Assembly: GCF_002744175.1 (NCBI RefSeq)
Contig: NZ_NKHF01000046.1
Coordinates: forward strand, 1-47,886
Source of the DNA: Pseudoalteromonas piscicida
GTDB taxonomy: Bacteria; Pseudomonadota; Gammaproteobacteria; Enterobacterales; Alteromonadaceae
Reading direction: 5' to 3'
Length of the DNA: 47,886 nt
This document shows, one piece after another, positions 45,566 to 47,886 of the stretch. The translations under genes and the position numbers were made by a program. The first letter of the stretch is position 1. Every line of letters begins with the position of its first letter. The notes beneath the pieces are model-generated. The model was not told the DNA's origin, did no database searches, and worked only from the letters and a program-made list of their open reading frames with translations.

Positions 45566-45593
45566 ACTTGCTATTATACTGTGCATACTTGCT

Positions 45594-46505
45594 CTATTGG
45601 GCACGCATAGAGACAGAGATAGCACAGTGGTCGCTTAACATCTTGCCCTCTTCCATATCAGCAAAAAAATGAACCTTGGGTTCAATCACAGAGTCATTTG
45701 CCAGTGCTTTACTTACTAAAATATGATCAATTGGCACAGGATAACGAGGATGACAGCCTTTCAGAGGTTTTGTGGCATTGATGACTGCCCCTTGCTCGAT
45801 AGCTTGATCACTAATTAGCTGATGCCAGAAGTAATTGTCGTGTTGGCTCAAGCGATGATTAAAATCACCGAGTACTATATATTGCTCATCAGCATGCGCG
45901 CTAAGCCATGATTTTAACACTGGCAACTGACGAGCTAATAATTGACACGCAGGCTTATCGGAATCTTGATAATTAGATACAAAGCAGCCACTTTTAAGGT
46001 GTACGTTGAGAATCGAAACTTCGCCCACTGAGGTATTCAAAGTCACTTCTAGGCCATGCCTTAGGCCTTCGACTCCCACCCCTAAGGCCTGAAAACTCTC
46101 TACATTACTTAGCGTAATTTCTTTTTTAATAGCAAAAGCCGTTTTTTGTTGTGTAGAAGTATAGTTACTTCCTCTACATTCATAAGTGCGGCTATTTTTT
46201 CTGTCGGATAGCACGAGCCGCCACTTAGTTGGAGAAAAAATTTGCTCTAGCGCTGCTACTGAATCCACTTCTTGCAGTGCAATAACATCGGCACTGAGGT
46301 TTTCTGCATACTGACGTAAGGCAGCTAATTCTGCTTCATCCCTTGGTCTGCAGCCAGAAGCTGAAGGATAAGCCAAATGCTCGATGTTCCATGATGCTAC
46401 CCGCAATGGTACAGAGGAAGGGCCTGGCTTGGTTACAGCCGTGCAGCCCACCGCTGTGATAGTGCTTGTAAATACCAGCAGCAATGCTTTCAATGTTGTT
46501 GTCAT
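45594..46505 (-). CDS. Lipoprotein of the endonuclease/exonuclease/phosphatase fold
   Basis: The signal peptide ends in the lipobox AVGC (Cys about residue 21), so the enzyme is anchored to a membrane on the periplasmic side. The EEP fold is complete: ASWNIEHL (metal Asn), ALQEVD (catalytic Glu), LNVHLKSG (His), GDFNHR (Asp/Asn), PIDHILVS (Asp) and SDHCAI (catalytic His). Family members cut DNA or phosphodiesters including phospholipids; the target here is not evident. Six Cys in the mature part suggest disulfides. The Shine-Dalgarno is only moderate. It lies 12 bp after the DUF1826 gene and might belong to the same transcript. Confidence 0.85.
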   Translation of the reverse strand: MTTTLKALLLVFTSTITAVGCTAVTKPGPSSVPLRVASWNIEHLAYPSASGCRPRDEAELAALRQYAENLSADVIALQEVDSVAALEQIFSPTKWRLVLSDRKNSRTYECRGSNYTSTQQKTAFAIKKEITLSNVESFQALGVGVEGLRHGLEVTLNTSVGEVSILNVHLKSGCFVSNYQDSDKPACQLLARQLPVLKSWLSAHADEQYIVLGDFNHRLSQHDNYFWHQLISDQAIEQGAVINATKPLKGCHPRYPVPIDHILVSKALANDSVIEPKVHFFADMEEGKMLSDHCAISVSMRAQ

Positions 46506-46517
46506 AATACATCCAAT

Positions 46518-47150
46518 TTATGCAATAAAGTCTAGCGTGAGCAGTAGCCTTTTTTGGTTTTGCGTCGCCTTAGGAGAACGATGTACTAATCCACGCCCTT
46601 CATTTCCAGCCCAGCGCTCACCTTTTAAAAGTGCAACATCGCCACATTCTAATGATTCAGCTATCACGTCATCATCAATAATCAAGGTATTATTTTCTCT
46701 TTTCACTTTGCTATTAGCAAGCCATTCGCTCCCAGCTCCTGCAAGGGTAGTAACAAGCCTGACAGGCACTTTATCCACATGAAATTTAGGACACATAGCC
46801 GAGTGCAGTGTTTTTAGTCTAAGGCCAACTATTCTGAGCTCAAATAGACAGCTAAACATGTCAATAATACTAATGATATGTGTTACCACTTGAGCATCAA
46901 AGTGGTGCTTTTTCAGAGATTCTGTAACTTCTTCGGCAATATTGCTCGTCGAAATTTGCGCAGTGATATCAATATCGGGTGTGGTCTCTAAGAAGTCGCG
47001 AATGTCTTGTTTTAAGTCTTGCGATAATGCTTGCTGCCACACCGCTAAATTACAGTCAGCTTGATAAATTTTTGTTAGCACCGTTACCTGATCAGCGCAT
47101 TGATAATGGTTCATTTGGGTTGCACTGTTTTGTGCCAAATCATTGTTCAT
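46518..47150 (-). CDS. DUF1826 family protein
   Basis: The conserved core is MCPKFHVDKVPVRLVTTLAG, AGSEWL and ALLKGERW followed by GLVHRSP, which matches DUF1826 proteins; the His/Asp/Cys-containing block suggests metal binding and hydroxylase-like geometry. The family is commonly found beside zinc-regulated merC and COG0523 GTPase genes, and here it directly follows merC (12 to 24 bp). I take the ATG at 47150, with GGAA about 8 bp upstream; a TTG at 47162 would add four residues. Cytosolic, function unknown, probably in zinc limitation. Confidence 0.82.
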   Translation of the reverse strand: MNNDLAQNSATQMNHYQCADQVTVLTKIYQADCNLAVWQQALSQDLKQDIRDFLETTPDIDITAQISTSNIAEEVTESLKKHHFDAQVVTHIISIIDMFSCLFELRIVGLRLKTLHSAMCPKFHVDKVPVRLVTTLAGAGSEWLANSKVKRENNTLIIDDDVIAESLECGDVALLKGERWAGNEGRGLVHRSPKATQNQKRLLLTLDFIA

Positions 47151-47174
47151 ATTCAATTCCAAGATAATGTATTG

Positions 47175-47558
47175 CTAGTAGGTAACACGGCGCAGCGTAT
47201 AATTTTTAAAATGGCTGTAGACCAAAGTAAGCGAGCCGGTGACGGTAAGCAGCACTTCTACTATGTCACTCACCACACCTGCTCCAAGTAACCAAGGCAG
47301 TAACAACAATGAAATCCCCACTCCCCCGGCTATCAGTACTTTTACCGACTTATGCCTCGCACAACCAAATAAAAGAGTTGATAAGCTAAGTGGTACGACA
47401 GCAAGTAATAGCCATTGATGAACCGATTCATCAACCAACACGGTAAAGCCAGCTATAGCTGGTAAAGCCATAAGCAACACGGGCAAAATTAAGCAATGAA
47501 AAATACATAACATTGACAAGCCTATCGCTATTTTATCTCCTAATATTTGTCGTCTCAT
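47175..47558 (-). CDS. MerC-domain membrane protein
   Basis: 127 aa with four TM helices. The first has the MerC signature CIFHCLILPVLL (Cys and His in a metal-binding motif), and the C-terminus is cytosolic. MerC proteins move Hg(II) in mercury operons, but this branch sits with DUF1826 and is thought to handle zinc or cadmium. A probable Zur operator overlaps its promoter region 22 bp upstream. AGGA lies close to the ATG. Confidence 0.85.
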   Translation of the reverse strand: MRRQILGDKIAIGLSMLCIFHCLILPVLLMALPAIAGFTVLVDESVHQWLLLAVVPLSLSTLLFGCARHKSVKVLIAGGVGISLLLLPWLLGAGVVSDIVEVLLTVTGSLTLVYSHFKNYTLRRVTY

Positions 47559-47579
47559 TTCCTAGTCCCGCCATATTTT

Positions 47580-47597
47580 GATACAATATAACATACC
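47580..47597 (-). promoter_or_regulatory. Candidate Zur operator upstream of merC
   Basis: On the minus strand, GGTATGTTATATTGTATC, which matches 14 of 18 positions with the gammaproteobacterial zinc-uptake regulator palindrome GATATGTTATAACATATC. The two halves are only partly symmetric. It is 22 bp before the merC start, where repression would act. Confidence 0.55.
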
Positions 47598-47669
47598 ACA
47601 AATGTAAAGTGGAATAAGCTTAGCTGGGTCGCAAAGTAATTATTGAGAAAGCTTTCGGGTTGAGAGTTA

Positions 47670-47886
47670 TTGCAAGTTATTGCAGACACCCACTACAGCT
47701 ATAGAGTTATTGAACAGCTATTGCAGACACCCACCACAAATTTGTGCATTCCAAAGGTGTCGCCTAAGCTTTAGTTCATCACTCAAAAGATTGAGGAAAC
47801 CTGAGAGTTATTACAGACACCCACTACAGCAATTGCAGACACCCATCACAAATTTGTGCATTCCAAAAATGTCGCCTAAGCTTTAA
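47670..47886. repeat. Imperfect direct repeats with embedded palindromes at window end
   Basis: Four copies of CAGACACCCA begin at 47683, 47724, 47814 and 47836. Two longer units (about 47720-47775 and 47830-47886) share CAGACACCCA, the palindrome CACAAATTTGTG (47735-47746 and 47847-47858), GCATTCCAAA and GTCGCCTAAGCTTTA. A 68-codon frame is open through it, but it is made of the repeat and has no ribosome-binding site, so I do not call it a gene. The array continues past the window edge. Confidence 0.8.

Noticed and set aside
47680..47886. Open frame at window end
   Set aside because: Its sequence is just the repeated DNA unit translated; no start signal and no protein-like composition.

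Overview
The window looks like chromosomal DNA of a marine gammaproteobacterium, most likely Pseudoalteromonas or a close relative. This rests on recognisable gammaproteobacterial genes (ibpA-type Hsp20, dapE, ompW, tyrR, a YedI/DUF808 protein), a large TonB-dependent receptor, a multidomain GH18 chitinase, a MerC/DUF1826 pair, moderate-to-low GC and normal Shine-Dalgarno sites. I see no rRNA, tRNA, CRISPR array, transposase or phage gene. The genus is an inference.

Left part (1-5.7 kb): housekeeping genes. These are ibpA (reverse, with terminator and a possible heat-shock promoter), dapE (reverse), ompW (forward), a hot-dog thioesterase (reverse), a small secreted protein (forward) and tyrR (reverse).

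Core (5.9-24.5 kb): the most interesting region, seven forward genes that are overlapping or nearly abutting behind one good sigma70-type promoter. Three are recognisable relatives of the poly-gamma-glutamate (PGA) machinery. The first gene is a CapA/PgsA-fold lipoprotein. The third has two tandem copies of the PgsC/CapC membrane domain followed by a soluble domain of about 650 residues. The last ends in a PgsB/CapB amide ligase placed behind a helical extension of about 690 residues. Between them are a CHASE2-topology membrane protein without a kinase, an anchored periplasmic protein of 750 aa, a secreted 249-aa protein, and a 1407-aa exported protein with an alpha-solenoid middle and a C-terminal segment resembling an outer-membrane beta-barrel. 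Together they read as an enlarged Gram-negative system that would make an anionic polyamino acid at the inner membrane, carry it through the periplasm and pass it across the outer membrane. Homology of the B, C and A components is visible; the polymer, the export route and the roles of the other proteins are inferred.

Middle (24.5-33.4 kb): a tiny two-TM protein, a nitronate-monooxygenase/FabK-like flavoprotein, a CDP-glycerol glycerophosphotransferase-like protein, a VOC protein, the chitinase, an apparent orphan RiPP precursor (67 aa, double-Gly leader, Thr/Cys-rich core), a YcaD-like MFS transporter and a Cys-rich secreted protein.

Right part (33.4-47.9 kb): an AraC regulator with a membrane N-terminus, a DUF2306 membrane gene split by a T7-tract frameshift, a small membrane protein, two convergent Esterase-D-type hydrolases, a secreted VWA protein, a cytosolic sulfatase, DUF808, a TonB-dependent receptor, a lipoprotein of the endonuclease/exonuclease/phosphatase fold, and DUF1826-merC under a probable Zur operator. 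The window ends in non-coding imperfect repeats. Two genes (the 36.2 kb esterase and the TonB receptor) have upstream inverted repeats that would pair with their own ribosome-binding sites.
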